DNA from: an uncultured Chloroflexales bacterium
GTDB taxonomy: Bacteria; Chloroflexota; Chloroflexia; Chloroflexales; Chloroflexaceae
Direction of reading: 5' to 3'
NCBI GenBank assembly: GCA_937918935.1
Contig: CAKZSI010000027.1
Location: forward strand, 1 to 39,449
DNA: 39,449 bases
Shown: positions 7,027-15,279 of the stretch, one piece after another
How positions within the stretch are numbered: the stretch's first letter is position 1
How the letters are laid out: every line of letters begins with the position of its first letter
Notes under the pieces: generated by a model
What the model saw: only the letters and a program-made list of their open reading frames with translations
Database searches by the model: none
What the model was told of the DNA's origin: nothing
Program-made: the position numbers and the translations under genes

Positions 7027-8412
7027 TCAGGTTTCGTGCTCCGGCAGGCGCGGGCGGGCACGAAACCGTGCCTGCCCGCCTGCACGCCTCCCGAACCGCC
7101 CGCTGCCCCGGCGCGCTCCCGGCGCCGCCTTTGCCGGTCGCCGTTGCTCGGTCACCGGACGCTCGGCGCCAGCCGCCGCTTCGGACGGCGGGCGTTCCTC
7201 CCCGCGTGCGGGTGGTCCCTCCGTCAGCGGTCGGGTCTTGTCGCCTGGCAGACGTTCCTCGTGGCGACGGGGCGGGCGCTCGTCGAAGCGACGTTCCTCG
7301 CGGAAGCCGCCCTCGCGGCGGGGCGAGCGCTCGTCGAAGCGACGCTCCTCGCGGAAGCCGGCCTCGCGGCGGGGCGGGCGTTCGTCGAAGCGACGCTCCT
7401 CGCGGAAGCCGCCTTCGCGACGGGGCGGGCGTTCGTCGAAGCGACGCTCCTCGCGGAAGCCGCCTTCGCGGCGGGGCGGGCGTTCGTCGTAGCGACGCTC
7501 CTCGCGGAAGCCGGCCTCGCGGCGGGGCGGGCGCTCGTCGAAGCGACGCTCCTCGCGGAAGCCGCCCTCGCGACGGGGCGGGCGCTCACCAGCGTGACCA
7601 CGGGCGGCGCGCGCTCCCGCGGCCACGCCGACCCCCGCAGCCAGGCCCGCAGTTCGTCCAGACGCTGTCCCCGCCTCGTCGCGCGGCGCTCGTGCAGGCA
7701 CGTGGCTACGCAGCTTCGTGACCTCCTCCGGCGTCAGTGGGCGCCACTCGCGCAGCGGCAGGTCGCCAAGGGCGATGTCACCCTCACGGACGCGGATCAG
7801 GCGTTGCACCTCGTACCCGAGCAGCTTTGCCACCTCACGGATCTGCCGTTTGCGTCCCTCCCGCAGCACCACCCGGTACCACGGTCCTTCTGGTGCGGTC
7901 TCGATCAACTCGACCCAGGCGGGCGCCGTCAGTTCGTCGTTGAGCAACACCCCGTTGCGCCACTGCCGCAGGGCTTCACTGTCGAGCGGACGATCCAGCA
8001 GCACTCGGTATTCCTTCTCAACCTCAAACTTCGGATGGGTCAGATAGTGGGTCAACTCGCCGTCATCAGTCAGAAGGATCAGCCCTTCGCTGTCCACGTC
8101 GAGTCGCCCGACCGGAAAGACGCGCGTCGGCGCGTCGACCAGATCGAGCACGGTAGGGCGGCCCTGCGGATCATCCACCGTCGAGACATAGCCCATCGGT
8201 TTGTGTAACATAATGTAGGTGCGCTCGACCGGCCGGCGCACCGCCTCCCCATCCACCAGGATGACATCCTGCTCCGGATCAACCCGTAACCCTGGCTCCA
8301 GCACGACCCTGCCATTCACGGTCACCCGGCCCGCCGCGATCAATGCCTTGCAGTCCCGGCGGGAGGCAACACCCGCGCTGGCGAGGACCTTCTGTAGACG
8401 TTCTGCACTCAC
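7027..8412 (-). CDS. RluB/RsuA-family 16S/23S rRNA pseudouridine synthase with a long repeat tail
   Basis: The 461-aa protein has an S4 RNA-binding domain (residues ~2-60: ERLQKVLASAGVASRR) and a pseudouridine synthase domain with the catalytic motif GRLDVDSEG, Asp105 being the nucleophile. YRVVLREGRKRQIREV near 180-195 completes the RsuA/RluB/RluE/RluF pattern. The catalytic unit ends near residue 240; the remaining ~220 residues are an Arg/Glu/Pro-rich extension with six tandem copies of a 17-residue unit (REGGFREERRFDERPPR). Typical RluB proteins are about 290 aa. The GTG at 8412 is chosen because GAGGAAGG lies six bases upstream and the S4 domain starts there; the frame is open another 62 codons upstream. 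The tail is probably disordered and may bind RNA. Whether the target is 23S or 16S cannot be decided. Confidence 0.85.
   Translation of the reverse strand: MSAERLQKVLASAGVASRRDCKALIAAGRVTVNGRVVLEPGLRVDPEQDVILVDGEAVRRPVERTYIMLHKPMGYVSTVDDPQGRPTVLDLVDAPTRVFPVGRLDVDSEGLILLTDDGELTHYLTHPKFEVEKEYRVLLDRPLDSEALRQWRNGVLLNDELTAPAWVELIETAPEGPWYRVVLREGRKRQIREVAKLLGYEVQRLIRVREGDIALGDLPLREWRPLTPEEVTKLRSHVPARAPRDEAGTASGRTAGLAAGVGVAAGARAARGHAGERPPRREGGFREERRFDERPPRREAGFREERRYDERPPRREGGFREERRFDERPPRREGGFREERRFDERPPRREAGFREERRFDERSPRREGGFREERRFDERPPRRHEERLPGDKTRPLTEGPPARGEERPPSEAAAGAERPVTEQRRPAKAAPGARRGSGRFGRRAGGQARFRARPRLPEHET
7266..7586 (-). repeat. 51-bp in-frame tandem repeat encoding the pseudouridine synthase tail
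   Basis: About six copies of a 51-bp unit, near-identical at DNA level, encode REGGFREERRFDERPPR with small variations (A for G, Y for F, S for P). The unit is a multiple of three, so copy number can change without a frameshift, and other frames also stay open. Confidence 0.85.
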
Positions 8413-8995
8413 GTTCAACCTTCCTCTGATGCTTGTGGTGGGTCCCCCGGCAACGGGCGCGATGACACGGAGGCTCATTCTTTCCGCCGCGCTACGCCAC
8501 ACGCTCCCTCTCTTCTCGTTCGCAGGACAGAGCGGAGGTGAAATGGGGAAATTGTTCCAGGGCGCCAATGCCTGACCCACCAGGTACACGCCGGCCATCG
8601 CCGCGGCATCCCGCCGGGGCGCTCAGGCGAGCGTTCTTCAAGGGCCTCTTGCCCACTTCGGTGGTGCAATGGCTGCCAACTGCCGCATATGGTGGACGGC
8701 TGCTCACAACTGTTGGGATACGGCGTCTCAGGGGCACCATCGAGTTTGCTTGCCTTTGAGTATAGCATATTCCCGTGGGTTTCTACTGGCGGAATCACGG
8801 AACCCTGGTTTCTCCGCACCCCTCCCGGCGAGGAGGGTCTGAGCGAACTTCGTTCTCCCAGAAAAATGTTGCTTGCATCTTCCCTGGTCGTTTTTCCAGG
8901 TGGCCCCTGGCCCGCTCACCGATAGCCGTATGCGCGGGGGAAGCCGTATACTGTGCCAGGAACCGAAGTGCAGGCTTCCCGAAGGGAGAAACCCG
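8413..8995. other. 583-nt divergent intergenic region between the pseudouridine synthase and htrA-like genes
   Basis: No credible gene is seen. On the minus strand an extended -10 TGCTATACT (8767-8759) could start a long leader toward 8412. A family A-like hairpin occurs at 8820-8837 (CCCTCC/GGAGGG), followed by a GCGAA-CTT-CGT fold with AAAAAT after it. The plus-strand -10 for the protease gene is at 8947. Confidence 0.45.
8947..8952 (+). promoter_or_regulatory. -10 element, probable promoter of the first protease gene
   Basis: TATACT lies 44 nt before the ATG at 8996, giving a ~37-nt leader. No good -35 hexamer is visible 16-18 nt upstream, so an activator may be needed. Confidence 0.4.
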
Positions 8996-9898
8996 ATGAC
9001 AACCATGAACGCGGCTGAGTTGCTCGGCGCGATTTCCAACCAGATGGCCGACGCGGTAGAGCGGGCCGGTGCGGCGATGGTGCAGGTGCGCGGGCGGGCG
9101 CGCGGGCCGGCCAGCGGCATCGTGCAGGCCGCCGAACGGGTACTCACCGCCGATCATGTGCTGGAACGCGATGACGATCTCAGTGTGGTGACCCCCGATG
9201 GGCGCGAATTGCCCGCCCGCCTGGTCGGACGTGACCCGGCCAGTGATCTGGCCGTGCTACGGGTGGCCGGGCTGGATCTTACCCCGGCGGTCTTCGCCAG
9301 CGCGCCGCCCCGCGTCGGCCAGATTGTGCTCGCCGTCGGTCGCCCCGGCTCGGGGCCGATGGCCTCCTTCGGGGTCATCAGCGCCGTAGGCGGGCCGTTG
9401 CGCACCCGGCGCGGCGCCATGCTCGAGCAGTTCTTCCAGACCGACGCCATCCCCTACCCCGGGTTTTCGGGCGGCGCGCTGGTGGAGGCCTCTGGCCAGA
9501 TTGTCGGTCTGCTGACCACCGGCATCGTGATGGGTATCGCCCTGGGGGTGCCCGCCGCCCTGGCGACCCGCATCGCCGACGCTATTGCCGCCGGCGGCTC
9601 CATGCGCCGCGGCTTCCTCGGCATCAGCAGCCAGCCCGTGGAGATCCCTGAAGGACAGCGGGCCGGTCTGGCGCAGAGCCGCGGCCTGCTGGTGGTGCGT
9701 GTGGAGCCGGGAAGCCCGGCCGCAAAGGGCGGCCTGCTCATCGGCGATGTGCTGACCGCCTTCGACGGCCGCGTGCTTACCGACACCGATGACCTCCAGG
9801 CCCTCCTCACCGGCGAGCGCGTGGGCAGGACCGTGCCGGTCCAGGTGATTCGCGGCGGTAATCTCGTGTCTCTCCAGGTGACCGTGGGACACCGGTAG
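8996..9898 (+). CDS. HtrA-like S1C serine protease with PDZ domain, no signal peptide
   Basis: A 300-aa trypsin-fold protease of the DegP/DegS/HtrA family. The catalytic triad is visible as His54 (TADHVL), Asp84 (SDLAVLRV) and Ser158 (GFSGGAL). The usual GNSGGP around the serine is changed to GFSGGA, so activity is likely but not certain. One PDZ domain follows (residues ~205-295: GFLGISSQPVEIP, SPAAKGGLLIGDVLTAFDG). There is no signal peptide or membrane anchor, unlike classical periplasmic HtrA, which suggests a cytoplasmic role. The start at 8996 is preceded by AAGGGAG; an ORF extension upstream lacks such support. It is the first of three co-directional genes, 58 bp before a second protease. 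Confidence 0.85.
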   Translation: MTTMNAAELLGAISNQMADAVERAGAAMVQVRGRARGPASGIVQAAERVLTADHVLERDDDLSVVTPDGRELPARLVGRDPASDLAVLRVAGLDLTPAVFASAPPRVGQIVLAVGRPGSGPMASFGVISAVGGPLRTRRGAMLEQFFQTDAIPYPGFSGGALVEASGQIVGLLTTGIVMGIALGVPAALATRIADAIAAGGSMRRGFLGISSQPVEIPEGQRAGLAQSRGLLVVRVEPGSPAAKGGLLIGDVLTAFDGRVLTDTDDLQALLTGERVGRTVPVQVIRGGNLVSLQVTVGHR

Positions 9899-9956
9899 GT
9901 GTGGAGGTGTAGAGGTGATTTTTCCACGTCTCCACCCACAACAGGAATGATGCGCT

Positions 9957-10871
9957 ATGACCGCAACACTTGAACCTATGATCTCAGCCGGACTGCTGGG
10001 GTTGGCGACAGCGGAAATCGCGGCGCGGGTGCGCCCCGGCGTGGTCCAGGTGCGCGGGCGCGGGCGCGGCGGTGGTTCGGGCATCGTCTGGGGCGATGGG
10101 GAGAGGGTAATGACCAACTTCCACGTCGTTGCCGGGGTTGGCCCGCGCATCGAGGTGCTCACGGCCGATGATCGCCTCTATCCGGCGCAGTTGATCGCCG
10201 GAAACCCGCGCCTTGACCTGGCCCTGCTCGACGTGGAGGGCGCCAATCTGCCGCCTGCGCCCCTTGGCGACTCGACCCGCCTGCGGGTGGGCGAACTGGT
10301 CTTCGCCGTCGGCAACCCCTGGGGCCAGCGGGGTGTGGTCACGGCGGGCATCGTCAGCGCCGTCGGCGATCTGCCCGCAAGCCCCGATGAGCCGGCGGCC
10401 AGTTACGTGCGCTCCGACGTGCGCCTGGCCCCCGGCAACTCCGGCGGGCCGCTGCTCAACGCCCGTGGTGAAGTGGTCGGGGTCAACGCCATGATTTTCG
10501 GGGGCGACCTGTCGGTCGCTATCCCCAGCCACGTCGCCACGGCCTGGGTGCGGCAACTTCCCCGGCGACCGGTGTTCCTGGGGTTGGCCGTGGCGCCCGT
10601 CGCGCCAGCGCGGGTAGCCGCGGCCAGCCTCGAGGCGACGGGCCTGCTGGTGGCCCAGGTCACGCCGGGAGGACCCGCCGCTCGTGCCGGGCTGCGTCGC
10701 GGCGATCTGCTGCTGGCGCTCGACGGCGCGCCGCTGCGGGCCACGACAACGCTGCTCGAGGCCCTCGATCGCTCACATCCCGGCGATCGCCTGCGCCTCG
10801 ATCTGCTACGCGCCGGCGCGCCGCTCACGCTTGAGGTGACCCTCGGCGGGCGCGTGGAGCGGGCGTTATGA
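9957..10871 (+). CDS. second HtrA-like S1C serine protease with PDZ domain
   Basis: A 304-aa paralogue of the preceding protease with an intact triad: His56 (TNFHVV), Asp87 (RLDLALLDV) and Ser162 in the canonical APGNSGGPLL. A single PDZ domain occupies residues ~205-300 (VFLGLAVAPVAPA, GPAARAGLRRGDLLLALDG). It too lacks an export signal. The tandem arrangement points to duplication followed by divergence; the pair could form mixed oligomers, but this is inference. The stop codon overlaps the start of the downstream regulator in an ATGA arrangement (10868-10871), implying translational coupling. AGGAATG lies upstream of the ATG. Confidence 0.88.
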   Translation: MTATLEPMISAGLLGLATAEIAARVRPGVVQVRGRGRGGGSGIVWGDGERVMTNFHVVAGVGPRIEVLTADDRLYPAQLIAGNPRLDLALLDVEGANLPPAPLGDSTRLRVGELVFAVGNPWGQRGVVTAGIVSAVGDLPASPDEPAASYVRSDVRLAPGNSGGPLLNARGEVVGVNAMIFGGDLSVAIPSHVATAWVRQLPRRPVFLGLAVAPVAPARVAAASLEATGLLVAQVTPGGPAARAGLRRGDLLLALDGAPLRATTTLLEALDRSHPGDRLRLDLLRAGAPLTLEVTLGGRVERAL

Positions 10872-11461
10872 CCACGGTTTTCATTGTCGCGCCAACGCCG
10901 GCGCTACGGGCCGGGCTGCAGGCGATGCTCACCGGCGAGGGTCTGGAGGTCATAGGCATGGCCCCTGCGCCATCGCTCAGCAGCCTGGCCGATGTCGTGC
11001 TGGTCGCCGGCGAGGATCCCGGCGCGGCGGCGCGCGCCATTGCCGGCGAAGAGGGCGCGGCCTTTGTGGCCCTCAGCGACGATGCCCGTCTCCCGGGCCT
11101 GCTGCGGGCTCTGCCGCTCCCCGGCTGGGCCATCGTCGCGCCCGACGCCAGCCCGGAGGAGTTGCGCGCCGCCGTGCAAGCCGCCGCACAGGGCATGGTG
11201 GTCCTCCCGCGGGCCATGCTCGAGCATCTCGCCGGGCCGCGCGCGGCCGCTGAGCCAACGGTCGAACCACTTACTGCCCGTGAGACCGAGGTACTGACCC
11301 TGCTCAGCGAGGGCTTGCCCAACAAACAGATTGCCCTGCGCCTCCAGATCAGTGAACATACGGTGAAGTTCCACATCGCCTCGATCTTTGCCAAGCTCGG
11401 CGCGGCCTCGCGTACCGAGGCCGTCAGCATCGGCGCGCGCCAGGGACTGATTACCTTGTAA
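10868..11461 (+). CDS. LuxR/NarL-type regulator with degenerate receiver domain
   Basis: A 197-aa protein whose C-terminal ~65 residues form a classic LuxR/NarL helix-turn-helix: LTARETEVLTLLSEGLPNKQ, followed by SEHTVKFHIASIFAKL. The N-terminal ~120 residues have receiver-like secondary structure but lack the usual residues: FIVAPTPALRAG has no acidic pair at the end of strand 1, and VVLVAGEDPG replaces the phospho-acceptor strand. It is therefore probably phosphorylation-independent. It overlaps the second protease gene by 4 bp, so the two must be co-expressed. A role in regulating, or being regulated by, the proteases is a reasonable guess without direct evidence. Confidence 0.85.
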   Translation: MTTVFIVAPTPALRAGLQAMLTGEGLEVIGMAPAPSLSSLADVVLVAGEDPGAAARAIAGEEGAAFVALSDDARLPGLLRALPLPGWAIVAPDASPEELRAAVQAAAQGMVVLPRAMLEHLAGPRAAAEPTVEPLTARETEVLTLLSEGLPNKQIALRLQISEHTVKFHIASIFAKLGAASRTEAVSIGARQGLITL

Positions 11462-11477
11462 AGGCGTAGGGATTCTC

Positions 11478-11542
11478 TGTGGAGGTGTGAAGATGTAGCG
11501 GCCTGGCAGATGCTTCGCCTGAAACACCTCCACACCTCCACA
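11478..11542. repeat. inverted repeat TGTGGAGGTGT / ACACCTCCACA
   Basis: The 11-bp arm at 11478-11488 matches two overlapping right arms (11524-11534 and 11532-11542). A related sequence, GTGTGGAGGTGTAGAGGTG paired with a C-rich right arm, lies between the two protease genes (9899-9940). These may be terminator-like or dispersed-repeat hairpins. Confidence 0.6.
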
Positions 11543-11616
11543 CCCATGACCCCGGTCATCCCCCCGGGCCTTTCCCTCGCGCACAATGTCACAACCTGCG
11601 ATTGGCCGGTCGCCAC

Positions 11617-11645
11617 TTGCCTGCCCCGGCGACATTCGCTACGCT
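11617..11645 (+). promoter_or_regulatory. probable promoter of the radical SAM gene
   Basis: TTGCCT (11617-11622), a 17-nt spacer and TACGCT (11640-11645), followed by a ~32-nt leader with GAGG upstream of the ATG at 11685. Confidence 0.5.
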
Positions 11646-11684
11646 AAGGGGTGACTCTACTGGCGCGTTCGGTGAGGTTGAGCG

Positions 11685-13163
11685 ATGAATGTACTGATGG
11701 TTTATCCCCGCTTTCCTGATACGTTCTGGAGCTTCAAACACGCCCTGCGGTTCATCCGCAAAACCGCCGCGCTCCCGCCCCTCGGTCTGGTTACGGTTGC
11801 TGCGATGCTCCCGCCGGAGTGGAACAAACGCCTGGTTGACGTGAACATCCGCGAGTTGACCGATGCCGACCTGGCCTGGGCAGATTACGTCTTCATCAGC
11901 GCGATGATCGTGCAGCGCGAGTCCGCGCGTGAGATCATCGCCCGTTGCAAGCAGGCCGGGCGTCCGGTGGTGGCCGGCGGGCCGATGTTCACCGCCGAGC
12001 CGGAACTGTTCCCCGAGGTTGACCATTTCGTGCTCAACGAGGCCGAGGTCACCCTGCCGCGCTTCCTGGCCGATCTGGCCCGTGGAGCGCCCGAGCGGAT
12101 GTACCGTTCCGACGAGTTTCCCGACATTGAATGCACACCCGCTCCCATGTGGGAACTGCTGGAACTCGACCATTATGCCTCGATGAGCGTCCAGTATTCG
12201 CGCGGCTGTCCCTACAACTGCGACTTCTGCAACATCACCACCCTCTTCGGCCACCGCCCGCGCGTCAAGAGCGCCCAGCAGATGATCAACGAACTCGACG
12301 GGCTGTATCGTCTGGGCTGGCGCGGCCCGATTTTCTTCGTTGACGATAATCTGATCGGCAACAAACGCCGCCTGAAGCAGGAACTGCTCCCCGCACTGAT
12401 TGAATGGCGCCGCGGCAAGGTGAACATGGCCTTCAACACCGAGGCCTCGATCAATCTGGCCGACGATCCCCAGTTGATGGATTTGATGGTCCAGGCCGGG
12501 TTCACCACCGTGTTCATCGGCATCGAAACGCCCGACTCGGAGAGCCTGGCCGAGGCCAACAAGCGCCAGAATACCCGCCGCGACCTGGCCGCCGACATTC
12601 GCCGCATCCAGCGGGCCGGCCTTCAGGTGCAGGGCGGGTTCATTATCGGCTTCGACAACGATACCCCTTCGATCTTCCAGCGGCAGATCGACTTCATCCA
12701 GAAGACTGGCGTGGTCACGGCGATGGTGGGCCTGCTCAACGCCCTGCCAGGCACGCGCCTCTACGAACGCCTGCGCCAGGAAGGTCGCCTGCTCACCCAG
12801 ACCACCGGCGACAACTCCGACGGTACCACCAACATTGTGCCCGTGATGGATCCGGAGGTGTTGCGGGAAGGCTATCGCACCGTCGTGCGCTACATCTACG
12901 CCCCGCGGCCATACTACCAACGCGTCAAGACCTTCCTGCGCGAATACGGTCAACCCGTCAGCAAGGTGCCACTGGATCGTGAGCATCTCATGGCCTTCTT
13001 CCGCGCTGCCTGGCAACTGGGCCTCCTCGGCGCCGAACGCGTGGAGTACTGGCGCCTCCTGATCTGGACCGCCCTGCGTCGCCCTCGCCTGGTGCCCATA
13101 GCGGTCACTCTGGCGATCTATGGCTACCACTTCCGCACCGTCAGCCAGCTCAACGTCAGGTAG
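11685..13163 (+). CDS. B12-binding radical SAM protein with DUF4070-like C-terminus
   Basis: A 492-aa enzyme with an N-terminal cobalamin-binding-like Rossmann domain (~1-140), a radical SAM core and a C-terminal region of the DUF4070 type. The cluster-binding cysteines are Cys175, Cys179 and Cys182 in YSRGCPYNCDFCNITTLFG, followed by HRPRVKSAQQMINEL. Relatives include the hopanoid C-2 methylase HpnP and the chlorosome bacteriochlorophyll methylases BchQ/BchR, and many uncharacterised methyltransferases of lipids or tetrapyrroles. The substrate cannot be fixed from sequence. BchE-type cyclase is less likely. The last eight bases overlap the end of the convergent membrane protein gene. Confidence 0.85.
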   Translation: MNVLMVYPRFPDTFWSFKHALRFIRKTAALPPLGLVTVAAMLPPEWNKRLVDVNIRELTDADLAWADYVFISAMIVQRESAREIIARCKQAGRPVVAGGPMFTAEPELFPEVDHFVLNEAEVTLPRFLADLARGAPERMYRSDEFPDIECTPAPMWELLELDHYASMSVQYSRGCPYNCDFCNITTLFGHRPRVKSAQQMINELDGLYRLGWRGPIFFVDDNLIGNKRRLKQELLPALIEWRRGKVNMAFNTEASINLADDPQLMDLMVQAGFTTVFIGIETPDSESLAEANKRQNTRRDLAADIRRIQRAGLQVQGGFIIGFDNDTPSIFQRQIDFIQKTGVVTAMVGLLNALPGTRLYERLRQEGRLLTQTTGDNSDGTTNIVPVMDPEVLREGYRTVVRYIYAPRPYYQRVKTFLREYGQPVSKVPLDREHLMAFFRAAWQLGLLGAERVEYWRLLIWTALRRPRLVPIAVTLAIYGYHFRTVSQLNVR

Positions 13164-15009
13164 GAGCGCGGGTAAGAAGCCACAGGCCCGTCACCAGGCT
13201 GGTCAGCGCCAGGCCGCACCAGGCTGCCGTAATGCTCCAGATGCTCGCGGGTGGCAGCGTCGAGAGCGGCAGGTAGGCCCACCAGAAATCCCAGACCGGG
13301 ATGCGCCAGTCGCTCAGGTGCCAGCGCAAGACGCCCGGGTGCAACGACACCGGGTCAAGCGGCAAGAGGTCGCCGACCAGGGGGAGCTGTTGCTTGCCCG
13401 CCCTCGCCTCGATCCAACTGATATACACTCCGAGATCCTCGTCCCGGGGAATGCCCACACTGGTGGGCCGCCATGTTGGTGACATAAGGCGCACCTCCGT
13501 CGTCACCGGCGGCAGCGGTACACGGTAGATCCGCCCCGGGCAGGGCCTGTCCGATACGCTGACCTCGCCGATGACCAGCGTCAATGGCGGTGGCCCGGTG
13601 GCGACCAGACACGTGGTGGCTGCCACGGTAAGCGTTACAGGCGTCCCCGATGGTCGCACGCGGATCCGGGCATCACCGGTGGTCCAGCGGGGGAACTGCG
13701 CCTCGTCCGCGCCTTCGCTGGGTGCGAAGCCCCGTAACAGCACCACCCGACCGCGCGCCAGGTGGCGCTCGTAGAGGCGCGTAAGCCCCTCGCCCGTCGC
13801 GCCGAGATGGGCGAACACCTGCGCGGGCGGCAACCGCGCCCCGAACCACTGGTTCATATTCACTCCCAGTGCGCTGGCCTGGACCGCCAGGGTAAAGGCG
13901 GCCAGGATCGTGGTCGGAACGTAGAGCCAGCGCACGCGGGATCGCGGCGTGTTCCAGAGGGCTGCAAGGGGCAGGCAGAGCAGCGGCAGGATCGGGGTGA
14001 GGAAGCGCGGCCCCCAGGCCCCGCCGCCATCCCAGGCGTGCCAGGAAGCATGGAAGACCACCTGGGCGCCTGTCAGCGCCGCGCACACGAGCGTGACTGA
14101 CCGGTCGCGCCGCCAGAGGGCGACCAGGCCGGGTAGCGCAAGAATCGTCAGCGGGTTACTCCATATCAGGCCGCGGTGCAAGCTCCACAACTGCCCGCTA
14201 AAACCTTCCCAGAAGGGGGTGGTAAATCCAGATCGGCCCTCGTCACCGTAGCCTGTCCGTAAGGGGCTGCCAAACAAGGCCGTGTGGTAGAGAGCCAGAG
14301 CCGCCAGTGGCAACGCCACCCCCAGCGCCCAGGCCAGTATGAGGGGCCAGAAGCGACGGGCGCGGTACGCCGACCAGAGGGCGAACAACCCGATGATCGG
14401 CAGGCCGAGTCCGGCCTGGATCTTCACCGCTGGCGCAAGGCCAGCCAGCAACCCTGACATCAGATAGGCCTGCGCCGGTGCGGATGAGTCATCGGGTCGC
14501 CAGATCAGCGCCACTGCCCCCAACCAGAGCAGTGCCTGGAGCGGCTCGGCAAAGAACGTCTGCGTGTACGGCCAGGCCATCGTACCCAGGCCGAAGATAA
14601 GCGCCGCCGCCAGCGCTGGTCCGTGCCTGGCGATCCGTCGCCCGGTATGGTACAGGAGTGCGGCGGTCAGGGCTGTGACCAGCGGGTTGAACCAGAACGT
14701 GATTGCACCGCGGAGCCACGGCCGTCCTTCTGGCGGGATGCCCTGGCTGGCCAGCGTCCCCAGCCAGTAGAGCGGCAACGCCGCGATGGACTGTCCCGGG
14801 CCATACTTGCTGTAGATCGGCGCATCGCCGGTGCCAGGATCGTAGAGCACAAAGGTGCCTCGCTCACCGAGCGCCTCGGTGAGCGAGTACATCTGCACTT
14901 CGTCAATCGCGTAAAAGTGACCGCTCGCGGTCAGCAGGTAGATGCCCAGGAGCAGGAGGGCAATTCCCGGCTCGGCGCGGGCGTGTAAGTGGCGCATGCG
15001 TATGAACAT
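13156..15009 (-). CDS. multi-pass membrane protein, GT-C/PMT-like glycosyltransferase
   Basis: A 617-aa protein with about eleven hydrophobic segments in the first ~400 residues and again at the very C-terminus, and a soluble beta-rich stretch between (~430-580). After the first membrane segment, FYAIDEVQMYSLTEAL places an acidic residue in the first external loop, and YSKYGPGQSIAALPLY follows. Both are typical of GT-C enzymes of the PMT/ArnT type, which transfer sugars from polyprenyl phosphates to proteins or lipids outside the membrane. WGPRFLTPILPLLCLPLAA is also characteristic. Donor and acceptor are unknown. The start at 15009 has no strong ribosome site; ATG 14997 is an alternative. 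It converges on and overlaps the radical SAM gene by 8 bp. Confidence 0.7.
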   Translation of the reverse strand: MFIRMRHLHARAEPGIALLLLGIYLLTASGHFYAIDEVQMYSLTEALGERGTFVLYDPGTGDAPIYSKYGPGQSIAALPLYWLGTLASQGIPPEGRPWLRGAITFWFNPLVTALTAALLYHTGRRIARHGPALAAALIFGLGTMAWPYTQTFFAEPLQALLWLGAVALIWRPDDSSAPAQAYLMSGLLAGLAPAVKIQAGLGLPIIGLFALWSAYRARRFWPLILAWALGVALPLAALALYHTALFGSPLRTGYGDEGRSGFTTPFWEGFSGQLWSLHRGLIWSNPLTILALPGLVALWRRDRSVTLVCAALTGAQVVFHASWHAWDGGGAWGPRFLTPILPLLCLPLAALWNTPRSRVRWLYVPTTILAAFTLAVQASALGVNMNQWFGARLPPAQVFAHLGATGEGLTRLYERHLARGRVVLLRGFAPSEGADEAQFPRWTTGDARIRVRPSGTPVTLTVAATTCLVATGPPPLTLVIGEVSVSDRPCPGRIYRVPLPPVTTEVRLMSPTWRPTSVGIPRDEDLGVYISWIEARAGKQQLPLVGDLLPLDPVSLHPGVLRWHLSDWRIPVWDFWWAYLPLSTLPPASIWSITAAWCGLALTSLVTGLWLLTRAPT

Positions 15010-15212
15010 CCTGAGTTCCAGCAGGGTGCGGCCTTCCTGGGAATACTACTTCATCCTGGAGGCAGGGTCTGAACGACGTTCGTCTCCCGCGGCGCGATCT
15101 GGAGCGGCTGCGCCGCCCCAGGGATTGTTAAAAAAAGCGGGTTTGGGGCTTGCCCGGATGGACGTTGCACGAGCTGATCCCGGAGGCGCACGCTGCGCGC
15201 GCATAACGGACA

Positions 15213-15221
15213 TGCTATAAT
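15213..15221 (+). promoter_or_regulatory. extended -10 promoter of the pseudokinase gene
   Basis: TGCTATAAT matches the extended -10 consensus. No good -35 is visible. The predicted leader is ~52 nt to the ATG at 15280. The rest of 15010-15279 holds a family A-like fold (GGGTCTGAACGACGTTCGTC near 15066) and a GCGGCTGCGCCGC-type hairpin near 15103. Confidence 0.55.
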
Positions 15222-15279
15222 CATCGTATGCAGCGCGGCTTCCGTCAATTCGTAGTTGCCTGGAAGGTGGAAGGCTGAA

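Noticed and set aside
7266-7586. Regularly spaced repeats resembling a CRISPR array
   Set aside because: The copies are directly adjacent with no variable spacers and encode an in-frame protein tail. No cas genes are present.
6960-8208. Long plus-strand ORFs across the pseudouridine synthase gene
   Set aside because: They are shadows of the minus-strand gene. The 51-bp repeat is a multiple of three and GC-rich, which keeps other frames open.
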